A stretch of 64,000 nt of DNA from Caballeronia cordobensis. Lineage in GTDB: Bacteria; Pseudomonadota; Gammaproteobacteria; Burkholderiales; Burkholderiaceae. The stretch covers positions 368,333 to 432,332 of the forward strand of contig NZ_FCNY02000005.1 of NCBI RefSeq assembly GCF_001544575.2, given 5' to 3'. Positions within the stretch are counted from its first letter, which is position 1. Every line of letters starts with the position of its first letter. This document shows, piece after piece, positions 50,142 through 58,152 of this stretch. The notes under the pieces are model-generated. The model did no database searches, was not told where the DNA came from, and worked only from the letters and a program-made list of their open reading frames with translations. The translations under genes and the position numbers were made by a program.

Positions 50142-51629
50142 TTACTTCTTGTCCAGCTTGCCAACCAGAGACAGCGTGAACGACGCGCCCATGTACTTGA
50201 AGTGCGGACGCACCTTCAGATCCACGCGATACCAGCCCGGATCGCCTTCGACATCGGCCACGACGATCTCCGCCTGACGCAGCGGGCGGCGGCTGCGCAC
50301 GCCTTCGGCGGGGTTGTCCATGTCCGCGACGTACTGGCGAATCCAGGTGTTGAGTTCGCTTTCGAGATCGACGCGTTCTTTCCACGTGCCGATGTTCTCG
50401 CGCTGAATCACCTTGATGTAATGCGCAAGACGGCTCACGACGAACATGTACGGAAGCTGTGTGGAAAGCTTGTAGTTGAGCTCGGCTTCCTTGCCTTCCT
50501 TCGTGTTGCCGAAGAACTTCGGCTTTTGCGCTGAGTTCGCCGAGAAGAACGCGGCGTTGTCGCTGTTCTTGCGCATCGTCAGCGCGATGAAACCCTGCTC
50601 CGCAAGCTCGAACTCGCGGCGCTCGGAGATGAGCACCTCGGTCGGGATCTTGTTTTGCAGCTCGCCCATCGATTCGTACGTGTACACCGGCAGATCGCCG
50701 ACCGTGCCGCCGCCTTGCGGCCCGATCACGTTGGCGCACCAGCGGTAATCGGCGAAGCTCGCGGTCAGGCGCGAAGCGAACGCGAAGGCCGCGTTGCCCC
50801 ACAGGAACTGGCTGTTGCCGCCCGAGACGTCTTCCTTGTAGTTGAACTTCTTGGCCGGCACCGTATCCGCGCCGTAGGGCACGCGCAGCAGGAAGTGCGG
50901 CAGCGTGAGACCGACGTAGCGCGCATCTTCCGACTCGCGGAACGCATTCCACTTGACGAATTGCGGGCCTTCGAAAATCGACGACAGGTCTTTCAGGTTC
51001 GGCAACTGGTCGTAGGTATCGACGCCGAAGAAATGCGGGCCCGCCGCCGCGATGAACGGCGCGTGGCTCATCGCCGAAACGCTCGCCACGTTCTGCAGCA
51101 GCTTCACGTCCTGCGTGCCCGGCCCGAACTCGTAGTTCGCGACGATCGCGCCGAACGGCTGGCCGCCGAACTGGCCGTATTCAGCCGTATAGAGATTCTT
51201 GTAGAGACCCGACTTGGTGATGTCCGCGGCGTCTTCGAAATCTTCGAGCAGCTTGCCCTTGCTCACGCTGAGCAACTGAATCTTGACGTTCTCGCGGAAG
51301 TTCGTGCGGTCCACGAGGAACTTGAGCGAGCGCCATGCCGATTCCATCTTCTGGAAGTCGGCGTGATGCAGGATCGCATCGACCTGCGCGCACAGCTTCT
51401 GGTCGAGATCGGCGATCATGCTGTCGACCGTCGCCTGCGTGATGCGCTCGACCGCGTTCTGCGGCTCCAGCAGTTGCGAAATGAAGGCCTGAATGCCCTG
51501 ACGCGTGATCGAATACGCTTCGTCGCCCGGCTTGATGCGCGCCGATTCGATCAGCGAGTCGAGCAGCGAGAGATTCGCATCGGACGCGGGCGCGGTTGCG
51601 GTTTCCTGTTGCTTTTCCATGTCGCTCAT
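50142..51629 (-). CDS. tssC: TssC large sheath protein
   Basis: 495 residues of the VipB/TssC family: LEPQNAVERITQATVDSMIADLDQKL, HHADFQKMESAWRSLKFLVDRTNF, FGAIVANYEFGPGTQDVKLL and LPHFLLRVPYG. It forms the contractile sheath with TssB. The start is two bases after the tssB stop. Full length for the family; a second ATG three codons in is possible. Confidence 0.96.
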   Translation of the reverse strand: MSDMEKQQETATAPASDANLSLLDSLIESARIKPGDEAYSITRQGIQAFISQLLEPQNAVERITQATVDSMIADLDQKLCAQVDAILHHADFQKMESAWRSLKFLVDRTNFRENVKIQLLSVSKGKLLEDFEDAADITKSGLYKNLYTAEYGQFGGQPFGAIVANYEFGPGTQDVKLLQNVASVSAMSHAPFIAAAGPHFFGVDTYDQLPNLKDLSSIFEGPQFVKWNAFRESEDARYVGLTLPHFLLRVPYGADTVPAKKFNYKEDVSGGNSQFLWGNAAFAFASRLTASFADYRWCANVIGPQGGGTVGDLPVYTYESMGELQNKIPTEVLISERREFELAEQGFIALTMRKNSDNAAFFSANSAQKPKFFGNTKEGKEAELNYKLSTQLPYMFVVSRLAHYIKVIQRENIGTWKERVDLESELNTWIRQYVADMDNPAEGVRSRRPLRQAEIVVADVEGDPGWYRVDLKVRPHFKYMGASFTLSLVGKLDKK

Positions 51630-51630
51630 A

Positions 51631-52125
51631 TCACTTGTCCTCGATGCCGAGTTCGCTCATCAGACGCGCGCGCACGCCTTCGTCTTCGATCAGCTCCTGA
51701 ACGCGCTTGCGGAAATCCGGGATGTTGCCGAGCGGTCCCTTGAGCGCCTTGAGCGCGTCGCGCAGCGCGATCATCTGGCGCAGCTCGGGCACTTTCTCGA
51801 CGATCGCGTCGGGCGAGAAATCGTCGACGGACTCGAACTTGAGGTTCATCGCGATCTGCGCTTCCGGGTCGGCGTTCGCGTCGAGGCGGTTCGGCACCGC
51901 GAGATCGAGCGAAAGCTTTTGCCCCTTGAGCACTTCGTTGAAGTTGTCCTTGTCGACGTTGACCGGCTTCATTTCTTCGATCGGCGTATCGTCGTCACGC
52001 AAGGTGAAGTCGCCGAGCACGAGCAATTTCAGCGGCAGTTCGACTTCCGCCTTGGCATCTCCGGTGGCCGGACGATACACAATATTGACCCGCTCCTTAG
52101 GAGCGACTGAACCGTCAGATGCCAT
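51631..52125 (-). CDS. tssB: TssB small sheath protein
   Basis: 164 residues of the VipA/TssB family: RVNIVYRPATGDAKAEVELPLKLLVLGDFT, NLKFESVDDFSPDAIVEKVPELRQM and a C-terminal helix with the ClpV-recognition region. First gene of the minus-strand sheath-tube-baseplate transcript. AGGGGG lies before the ATG at 52125. Pairs with TssC. Confidence 0.96.
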   Translation of the reverse strand: MASDGSVAPKERVNIVYRPATGDAKAEVELPLKLLVLGDFTLRDDDTPIEEMKPVNVDKDNFNEVLKGQKLSLDLAVPNRLDANADPEAQIAMNLKFESVDDFSPDAIVEKVPELRQMIALRDALKALKGPLGNIPDFRKRVQELIEDEGVRARLMSELGIEDK

Positions 52126-52555
52126 GCCTACCCCCTAACCCAAAACCAAAAGTGTTGATAAAAAAATCAGCCGTTTCAGAGAACGTCGCAGCATGACGGC
52201 GCATGGGTTTTCGGGTGTGTGATTAGCACGGCCGTGCGCTTGCGGGCGGCCCCTATGCGATTGCATGCTGCTGGCGACACGGAACGATCTCACGCCGTAT
52301 CGGCGCTCATTGCCGCGAAGAGAACGGGGTTCGGGGCTCTGTTCGTGCCTTAGGCGCACGCCCCCCGTGATACGCTGGCTTTCCTGTCGCTCAGGGCTTT
52401 AACGACCGCGTTTCGAAATTCTTGAAGCCCATTTGCGGCGATCCGGTTGCGGCAATGCATTCATGGACGCTTAAGCTTTTTCTTTGCCGGCCGTTAACGC
52501 TTCGGAACCCCGAAGCCAGGCGGCCAGCGACATCGCCATTGCGTGAGAGACCATT
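52126..52555. promoter_or_regulatory. Divergent intergenic region, tssB / STAS gene
   Basis: 430 bases with no convincing gene. It must hold the minus-strand promoter of tssBC and the plus-strand promoter of the STAS gene. An AT-rich patch (52141-52175, including a run of seven A) lies just upstream of tssB. GTTTCA followed by AACG at 52173-52185 only weakly resembles the hcp motif. No sigma-54 -24/-12 pair was seen. Confidence 0.5.
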
Positions 52556-52900
52556 GTGGCAAACCAGTATGAAGTCCAGGGCGACGTGCTCGTCGTGAGC
52601 CTGGAAGGCGCGCTGAACAGCATGAACGCGGCGCAGGTCGAGGCCGAGGTTCAGCGCCGTCTCGATCAGGGCACGAACCAGTTGCTGTTCGATCTCGGCG
52701 CGCTCGGCTATATCTCCAGCGCGGGCTTGCGCGTCGTGCTGATCGCGGCGAAGCGCCTTCGGCAGTCCGCGGGACGGCTCGTGCTCTGCGGCATGCACGA
52801 CCAGATCCGCGAAGCATTCGAAATCAGCGGATTTCTCAACATTCTCGACGTCGCCGATACGCGCGCCTGCGCGCTCGAGCGCTTCAACGAGGTGGCTTAG
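52556..52900 (+). CDS. STAS-domain protein (anti-sigma-factor-antagonist type)
   Basis: 114 residues forming one STAS domain like SpoIIAA/RsbV: VLVVSLEGALNSMNAAQVEAEVQRRL, LLFDLGALGYISSAGLRVVLIAAKRL and LVLCGMHDQIREAFEISGF. The serine pair at 54-55 sits where such proteins are phosphorylated by an anti-sigma kinase. No kinase or phosphatase partner is in the window. GTG start at 52556 with GAGAG upstream. Placed between tssB and the second hcp, it may link the secretion system to a partner-switching pathway; this is an inference from position. Confidence 0.85.
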   Translation: MANQYEVQGDVLVVSLEGALNSMNAAQVEAEVQRRLDQGTNQLLFDLGALGYISSAGLRVVLIAAKRLRQSAGRLVLCGMHDQIREAFEISGFLNILDVADTRACALERFNEVA

Positions 52901-52905
52901 CGCCC

Positions 52906-52955
52906 ATGTTTCATTCGTAACCTGCGCAGGGTTTTCTGAAACGCGGCGGTAACGG
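52906..52955 (+). promoter_or_regulatory. Regulatory region of hcp copy 2 with ATGTTTCA-N3-GTAAC
   Basis: ATGTTTCATTCGTAAC (52906-52921), CTGAAAC (52936-52942) and GGTAACGG (52948-52955) precede hcp copy 2. Same block order as upstream of hcp copy 1, about 60-110 bases before the start codon. Confidence 0.6.
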
Positions 52956-53017
52956 CTCGCGGCCAGAATTCATCCCATGCGCAGAACGAACTGCGCCAGA
53001 CAACCGGAGAAAAAATC

Positions 53018-53506
53018 ATGCCGATGCCGTGCTACCTCTCGCTCGAAGGCCAGAACCAAGGGAAGATCGAAGGCTCAACCAAGGTTCAGGGTCATGAAGG
53101 AAAGATCCTCGTTCAGGCCGTCGATCACACCATCGAAATTCCGAAGAGCCCGCAAACGGGCCTGCCCACCGGCAAGCGCGTGCATCAGGCGATGACGCTC
53201 ACCAAGGAAATCGACAAGTCGTCGCCCAAGCTGTTCCAGGCGCTCACGTCCGGCGAGCAGATGAAGGATGTCACGCTGGAGTTTTATCGCATCTCGCCGA
53301 AAGGTACGGAAGAGAAGTACTACACGGTGAAGCTGTCGAATGCGATTCTGACCAACATGCAGTCGTGGACGCCGAATTGTCTCTCGCCCGAGAACAAGCA
53401 GATGGGGCACATGGAAGATGTGTCGTTCACGTACGAGAAGATTACTTGGACGTATGAGCCGGATGGGATCGAGGCCGAGGATTCGTGGTTGGCGCCGAAG
53501 TCTTGA
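53018..53506 (+). CDS. tssD: Hcp (TssD) tube protein, copy 2
   Basis: 162 residues, same length as copy 1 and differing at eight positions by eye (for example LP to QA after GKRVH, and FD to YE near the end). Full Hcp sequence with no degeneration, so likely functional. It stands alone as a single gene on plus, with its own motif-bearing upstream region and a strong terminator, so it can be expressed independently of the sheath genes. It is oriented against copy 1, giving a pair of 489-base inverted repeats around tssC, tssB and the STAS gene. Confidence 0.96.
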   Translation: MPMPCYLSLEGQNQGKIEGSTKVQGHEGKILVQAVDHTIEIPKSPQTGLPTGKRVHQAMTLTKEIDKSSPKLFQALTSGEQMKDVTLEFYRISPKGTEEKYYTVKLSNAILTNMQSWTPNCLSPENKQMGHMEDVSFTYEKITWTYEPDGIEAEDSWLAPKS

Positions 53507-53530
53507 TCGAGTGGTGAAGTGGGAGAGAGG

Positions 53531-53565
53531 CCGCCTCGTGCTTGAATGCGCGAGGCGGTTTTTTT
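53531..53565 (+). terminator. Rho-independent terminator after hcp copy 2
   Basis: An 11-pair stem (arms 53531-53541 and 53548-53558, one G-T pair) with a six-base loop is followed directly by seven T. It begins 24 bases after the hcp stop codon. Confidence 0.9.
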
Positions 53566-53632
53566 GTTTGGGCGAGATGGAAGATGGCAGCGGCGTCCCG
53601 AAGCTCCTGCTGACGCAGCTTCAGAAAAGGAA

Positions 53633-54121
53633 CTATTCCGAATAGAAGCCCGAGCCCACCAAACCTGGAACTCCGTCAATCTTGACTGCCTTCACATAGG
53701 TCCATTTATGCGACGGCTCAGTCTGTCCCGGTCTGAGGAACATGTAGTCGACCCAGCCCGATCCCGTTGTTTCAGCCGTCTGGATCATTGCGTCATGAAA
53801 CAGCTTGCCGTTGGTATCTTTCTGGCCGTGGACGTTAGTCCCTTCCCGTGCGGGGAAGGCCGGGTTCAGCAGGACATTCGCGTTCAGATCGTAAGCGAAC
53901 AGATAGGTGTCGCCATGGAACCACTCACTGCCTTTGATTCTGAACTCGGAAAACGCGGCTTTGCCTTTGCTGGCTATCAATGCGGCGGCCTTGTCGACCA
54001 GGGCTTTGGTTTGTTTTGCTGTGTCGGACGTTGGCGGAGATGACTGAGAGAACGCCGGTAATGCGGGGCAGAAGAATCCAGCCAGCAACACGATGCCGGT
54101 AAAGAGGGCTTTGCCGTTCAT
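53633..54121 (-). CDS. Periplasmic single-Cache-domain protein
   Basis: 162 residues. A signal peptide (GKALFTGIVLLAGFFCPALPAFS, cleavage near residue 25) leads into a single Cache_2-type domain: TKALVDKAAALIASKGKAAFSEF, GDTYLFAYDLNANVLLNPA, VHGQKDTNGKLFHDAMIQTAETTGSGWVDYMF and a final GVPGLVGSGFY. Stand-alone secreted Cache proteins bind small ligands; the ligand here is unknown. The ATG at 54121 has GGAG ahead of it. Base use is less GC-rich than in the secretion genes. It converges with the hcp copy 2 transcript. Confidence 0.85.
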   Translation of the reverse strand: MNGKALFTGIVLLAGFFCPALPAFSQSSPPTSDTAKQTKALVDKAAALIASKGKAAFSEFRIKGSEWFHGDTYLFAYDLNANVLLNPAFPAREGTNVHGQKDTNGKLFHDAMIQTAETTGSGWVDYMFLRPGQTEPSHKWTYVKAVKIDGVPGLVGSGFYSE

Positions 54122-54343
54122 TGCACGATCTCCCACCATTGACTTCAGCGCGGCACCGAAGGACAGCGTGTTGTAGAGATGCACCTTCCCGCCTGCAGAA
54201 GACTAGTCCACGAACCTTAGATCGCCCAAAACAGTTTTGCCGGCCGAGCGAGCCGACGAGGCGCGACCGGGGGCCACCAGCAGCCACTTGTCTTTTTTTT
54301 TAGACGAGCGCATGATGCGTCTTTAAGTGCGGAGGAAAGGCAA

Positions 54344-54664
54344 ATGAATCTTCAGCTCGCAGGCGCTTGGTTAGAGCGCGAACACGTCGGTTTTTCTGAT
54401 ATCCAGCGTTTTGCCACTCAATGCCGCGACGGCGCCCGAAGCGCCGGACGAGAGTCGGCAGCGCTCGTCCTGCTCGGTGGAAGAGCCGCAGCATTTTCTG
54501 AACGCTACGAAGGCGTCGCCGTGTCTACCGATGTCGTCGACGAGTTCCTGGCGGATCTGCGCAAGGAAACTCAAGTCTTGCTGGACGCAAGCAAGAGCGG
54601 CGACGACAGCTTCCTTTCCGCGCTAAACGCGTTTGCGACGCGCATCGCACCGGATCTGGTGTAA
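54344..54664 (+). CDS. Small hypothetical protein
   Basis: 106 residues, family not recognised. It looks like a soluble, mostly helical protein (FSDIQRFATQCRDGARSAGRESAALVLLGGRAAAF, VVDEFLADLRKETQVLLDASKSG). A strong ribosome site (GGAGGAAAGG) supports the ATG at 54344. No membrane segment. It ends 40 bases before the convergent regulator gene. Lower GC than the flanking core genes suggests it belongs to the same inserted segment. Confidence 0.65.
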   Translation: MNLQLAGAWLEREHVGFSDIQRFATQCRDGARSAGRESAALVLLGGRAAAFSERYEGVAVSTDVVDEFLADLRKETQVLLDASKSGDDSFLSALNAFATRIAPDLV

Positions 54665-54703
54665 CTCGTTGAGCCGGCGGTCCTTGCTTGAATAAAAGGA
54701 CCG

Positions 54704-55612
54704 TCAGTTTTTGTCGAGAAGACCACGCAAGACCTTCGCGCCATCTCGCCCTTTCGCGGCACCCGCCCATAGACGTTCAATCAATCTCCGATACATCGCT
54801 ACTGCATCAGGCGATGTAGTAATCGAGGCAATGCCTGCTCGCACGTTCGGCAGTTCGCCAAGACGAAATGGGGAAACCGCGACGTGCACAGCCGCGGGCT
54901 CCTCGAAGATCTGGAAGTTTTCGCTAGGCACATGATCGAGCACGATGCCCACTTGAACCCCGATGGGATCGCTCTCCAGTACTTCGATCATGTGCGCGAC
55001 TTCGGTACGCGCCGCCAGTTTCCGCTCAAGCTGAATACCCGCTGGCAGACCCAATCGGCCAACGAGTCCGTGATGCAGAAATTGCTCGAGCTGTCGCACA
55101 CCGATCAGGCTCAGGATGCTCGGTCTGCTGTCTTCGTAGTACTTGCGGCGAGCGGCCAGAATCTTGAGTACTTCGTTGTTCAGTCGCTTCGAGCCGTCGC
55201 CCGTCAATGCATCCGGAACGCTTTCTTCGAGCATTGCCCGAAGGTATTTCGGATAAGCGTCGGACGTGAGGAGGAAGGATATCGGGTCGAAGTTTGCAAG
55301 GACGCGCTTCGAACGCGCTTCGAGCTGACGCATCCGCTCGAAGTAGCTGACCGCGGAGTCGTGATACTCCGACTCGACGCCAAGCAGGTTCGGCAGCGTC
55401 ACACCCAATAGCGAGGCAAGTTTCTCCAAGGTCTCGATCTTGACGATCTCGCCGCGTTCGAGGTTGTACACAGCGGCCCTCGAGATCGACAAACGCTCAC
55501 CGACATCCTCCGAGCGAAGCTCCTTGGCGAGCCGGTACGCCCGAAGACGTTCGCCAATCGCCTTGAAGTCGAATGTCGGCGTCGTTTTGGGAATCTCCGC
55601 GGTGCCGGCCAC
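54704..55612 (-). CDS. XRE-family transcriptional regulator
   Basis: 302 residues. The N-terminal helix-turn-helix (about 18-72) reads AIGERLRAYRLAKELRSEDVGERLSISRAAVYNLERGE, the Cro/CI-type fold. The remaining 230 residues are helical with no domain I can name, perhaps ligand-binding. The GTG at 55612 is preferred over an ATG at 55654 because GAGAGGA precedes it and the longer form would overlap the likely promoter. It is divergent from the orotate operon and probably controls it and itself: an inverted repeat lies directly at its promoter. Confidence 0.85.
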   Translation of the reverse strand: MAGTAEIPKTTPTFDFKAIGERLRAYRLAKELRSEDVGERLSISRAAVYNLERGEIVKIETLEKLASLLGVTLPNLLGVESEYHDSAVSYFERMRQLEARSKRVLANFDPISFLLTSDAYPKYLRAMLEESVPDALTGDGSKRLNNEVLKILAARRKYYEDSRPSILSLIGVRQLEQFLHHGLVGRLGLPAGIQLERKLAARTEVAHMIEVLESDPIGVQVGIVLDHVPSENFQIFEEPAAVHVAVSPFRLGELPNVRAGIASITTSPDAVAMYRRLIERLWAGAAKGRDGAKVLRGLLDKN

Positions 55613-55624
55613 TTTACATCCTCT

Positions 55625-55651
55625 CGTATAAAAATTTAAACCGATTATACG
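55625..55651. promoter_or_regulatory. Inverted repeat CGTATAA-N13-TTATACG (likely autoregulatory operator)
   Basis: Perfect seven-base arms 13 bases apart, starting 12 bases before the regulator's GTG and overlapping its probable -10. A further CGTAT (55654) and CGTACG (55668) follow. Position fits repression of the regulator by itself. Confidence 0.5.
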
Positions 55652-55769
55652 CACGTATCAATTCAAACGTACGGGCGTCTGCGCTGGCTCCAAGTACGAC
55701 CTCCTGACGTAGCGCCCAAAGGGTTTTCACCTACCAAATTCACGTTGCGGGGCCACGGCAAAGAGCGTA

Positions 55770-55785
55770 GTCTAAATATTTAGAC
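55770..55785. promoter_or_regulatory. Perfect 16-base palindrome GTCTAAATATTTAGAC
   Basis: All eight pairs match. It lies about midway between the regulator and the MFS gene and is a strong candidate operator for a dimeric regulator. Confidence 0.6.
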
Positions 55786-55916
55786 GATCAAGCGTTTCAA
55801 AGAAAGCGCGCTTCATCTCACGCAGTCCGCAACTTCGCGCAGCGCAACGATTCACCGCAAAATTGCAGGGCTCATCTCGCTGTTCTTGCCGAGAGTCGAG
55901 CTTTGTCGAAGGGGTC

Positions 55917-55932
55917 GTCTAATTTTTTGTAC
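55917..55932. promoter_or_regulatory. Degenerate second copy of the palindrome
   Basis: GTCTAATTTTTTGTAC matches the palindrome at 55770 at 12 of 16 positions and keeps both outer parts. It overlaps the possible -10 of the operon, 63 bases before the MFS start codon. Confidence 0.4.
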
Positions 55933-55994
55933 GGTTCACTTAAACGGCAGCGGCAGTCGTGGTTGTAGATCTTGAGCTACCACTGGAGGAACGA

Positions 55995-57248
55995 ATGGAA
56001 GCAAATGTAAAGGCGCCGGCAACGCATGCAGCGGTCGATTCCGCCGGTTCGGATCGACTGAGCAAGTATGCGTGGAAAGCCCTGGCCGGCTCCGCCATCG
56101 GTTATGCGATGGATGGCTTTGACCTGCTGATCCTGGGGTTCATGCTCCCGGCCATTGCGCTTGAGTTGCATCTGACCACCCAGCAGTCGGGCGCTCTGGT
56201 CACGTGGACACTCATCGGGGCGGTCGCAGGCGGGATCATCTTCGGCGCGCTCAGCGATCGTTTTGGCCGCATTCGGGTCCTGACGTGGACGATCGTCGTG
56301 TTTGCGCTCTTCACGGGACTGTGCGCATTCGCGCAAGGCTTCTGGGATCTGCTCGCGTTTCGCACGATCGCCGGGATCGGTCTCGGCGGCGAGTTCGGGA
56401 TCGGGATGGCGCTCGCTGCCGAAGCGTGGCCGGCGAAGCATCGCGCACGCGTTTCCTCGTATGTTGCGCTGGGTTGGCAAACAGGCGTGCTGGCCGCGTC
56501 GCTTCTGACGCCCCTGCTCCTTCCGCATATCGGCTGGCGCGGCATGTTCCTGTTGGGCGTGGCACCGGCACTGGTCGCGTGGGTCGTGCGGAACAAGCTC
56601 CACGAACCCGAAGTCTTTGTCCGAGCGACGACTCAAGAGAAGAAGCCCAATGCATTCCGCATGCTCGTAAAAGACGGGCGCACCACACGGATCAGCGTGG
56701 GCATCGTGATTCTCTGCGCGGTCCAGAACTTCGGCTACTACGGCATCATGATCTGGCTGCCGACGTATCTGGCGAAGACGCTGGGTTTCGGCCTCACCAA
56801 ATCGGCCTTGTGGACCTCTGTCACGATCGTTGGAATGATGGTTGGGGTCTATGTCTTCGGTCAGTTAGCCGATCGCATCGGACGCAAGCCGACGTTCCTC
56901 ATCTTCCAGGCGGGCGCGGTGGGGATGGTTATCGCGTACTCGACGTTGAGCGACCCCGCCGTCATGCTGTGGGCCGGTGCGCTGATGGGGATGTTCGTCA
57001 ACGGAATGATCGGTGGCTACGGCGCGCTCATCTCCGAGGCATACCCGACTGCTGCGCGGGCAACGGCACAAAACACGCTATTCAACATTGGACGCGCCGT
57101 CGGCGGATTCGGTCCGATCGTCGTCGGGAGTCTGGCGGCAACGTATTCATTCCAGGCAGCCATCGCGCTCCTCGCAAGCATCTATGTCATCGACATGGTT
57201 GCGACGATCTTCCTTGTGCCAGAACTAAAGGGCAAGGAACTCGAATAA
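55995..57248 (+). CDS. MFS transporter, probable orotate or related organic-acid uptake
   Basis: 417 residues with 12 likely helices of the AAHS/metabolite-proton symporter type. Signature loops: GALSDRFGR between helices 2 and 3 and GQLADRIGRK between 8 and 9; GYAMDGFDLLILGFMLP in helix 1 carries the acidic residue typical of aromatic-acid/proton symporters. GGAGGA stands seven bases before the ATG at 55995. As first gene of an operon for orotate breakdown it most likely imports orotate or dihydroorotate with protons; the substrate is inferred from context only. Confidence 0.85.
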   Translation: MEANVKAPATHAAVDSAGSDRLSKYAWKALAGSAIGYAMDGFDLLILGFMLPAIALELHLTTQQSGALVTWTLIGAVAGGIIFGALSDRFGRIRVLTWTIVVFALFTGLCAFAQGFWDLLAFRTIAGIGLGGEFGIGMALAAEAWPAKHRARVSSYVALGWQTGVLAASLLTPLLLPHIGWRGMFLLGVAPALVAWVVRNKLHEPEVFVRATTQEKKPNAFRMLVKDGRTTRISVGIVILCAVQNFGYYGIMIWLPTYLAKTLGFGLTKSALWTSVTIVGMMVGVYVFGQLADRIGRKPTFLIFQAGAVGMVIAYSTLSDPAVMLWAGALMGMFVNGMIGGYGALISEAYPTAARATAQNTLFNIGRAVGGFGPIVVGSLAATYSFQAAIALLASIYVIDMVATIFLVPELKGKELE

Positions 57249-57303
57249 GCCGTCTTCACGCGGGACCCACACATCCCGCGGTCATACCCAGAGTGGAGTC
57301 ATC

Positions 57304-58152
57304 ATGTCAGCAAGCCCGTGCTGCGGCGGAACAGCAGCGACCGTTGCGTCCTATCGTTGTCGCGTAGCAGAACATTATTGGGTGAATCAGCGATACAAGT
57401 ACATCCGCCTCGAAGCGGATGCCCCGATCGCGCCGATCACCAAGGCTGGCCAGTTCTACCAGCTCAAGTGCCCGACGGCGCTCGGACACGAACCCTTCCT
57501 GCTTCGCCCGATGAGCGTCTACGGCGCCGGACCCGAAGAAAACCGTATCGAGTTTCTGTACAACGTGACGGGCGTCGGCACCAAGGCAATGGCGACCTTG
57601 CCCGAGGGTGGCTACATGGACATCGTTGGCCCACTCGGCAACACGTTCACCTTCAACGCCCGCTATCGCCGAATCCTGGTCGTTGCCCGCGGCGTCGGCC
57701 TGGCGACGATGGCGCCGCTCATCAAGGAAGCATCGCGAGCAGGCGTTGAGATCACCGCGGTGATGTCGGCGCGCTCGCCGGCCGATCTGATGGAAAAAGA
57801 GTTCCTCCGCGGAGCGACAGCGGACGTACGCAGCGTCTTCGATGCCGACGGCTCGTCTTCAGTCGAAGCCGTCGATGGGCTGATTCGCAAGCTTATCGAA
57901 GAGCAGCGCCCGAACGCCGTCTACACCTGCGGATCCCAGCGACTGTTGATGCTCTTGCAGCGCGTTCTCTCCGACTATCCGCACATCACCGCCGAGGTCG
58001 CGATGGAACAGCACATGGCGTGCGGAATGGGCGTTTGCCTGTCTTGCGTGAGGATGTTCGATTCTGATGGCGATCGCAGGTTCCTTCGCGTCTGCCGCGA
58101 AGGTCCTGTATTCCCGATTCGTGAAGTCGTTGGGGAGGTGGAATTTGGCTAA
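57304..58152 (+). CDS. pyrK: Dihydroorotate dehydrogenase electron-transfer subunit (PyrK-like)
   Basis: 282 residues of the ferredoxin-reductase-like PyrK family, which passes electrons between NAD(H) and the FMN of class 1B dihydroorotate dehydrogenase through FAD and a [2Fe-2S] cluster. Seen: RPMS (68-71, FAD-binding), an NAD-binding stretch ILVVARGVGLATMAPLIKEA, and cluster ligands Cys240, Cys245, Cys248 and Cys264 (CGMGVCLSC then C). The last bases overlap the start of the catalytic subunit gene. Proteobacteria normally make UMP with the quinone-linked class 2 enzyme, so an NAD-linked pair here suggests a separate job, such as reducing orotate. Confidence 0.9.
   Translation: MSASPCCGGTAATVASYRCRVAEHYWVNQRYKYIRLEADAPIAPITKAGQFYQLKCPTALGHEPFLLRPMSVYGAGPEENRIEFLYNVTGVGTKAMATLPEGGYMDIVGPLGNTFTFNARYRRILVVARGVGLATMAPLIKEASRAGVEITAVMSARSPADLMEKEFLRGATADVRSVFDADGSSSVEAVDGLIRKLIEEQRPNAVYTCGSQRLLMLLQRVLSDYPHITAEVAMEQHMACGMGVCLSCVRMFDSDGDRRFLRVCREGPVFPIREVVGEVEFG

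Larger units (their letters stand above)
55613..55994. promoter_or_regulatory. Divergent control region of regulator and orotate operon
   Basis: 382 bases without a gene, AT-richer than its surroundings. Minus side: TATAAT (55649-55644) is a good -10 for the regulator, within an inverted repeat. Plus side: TCTAAT (55918-55923) is a possible -10 with no good -35, which would fit a promoter that needs activation or is repressed at the overlapping site. Two palindromic sites are listed separately. Confidence 0.55.

Noticed and set aside
52173..52185. A fourth hcp-type motif upstream of tssB or the STAS gene
   Set aside because: GTTTCAGAGAACG lacks the leading AT and the GTAAC spacing of the three good sites, so it is probably chance.
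52135..52359. 74-codon minus frame upstream of tssB
   Set aside because: Basic, low-complexity sequence in the promoter region, no ribosome site and no family resemblance.
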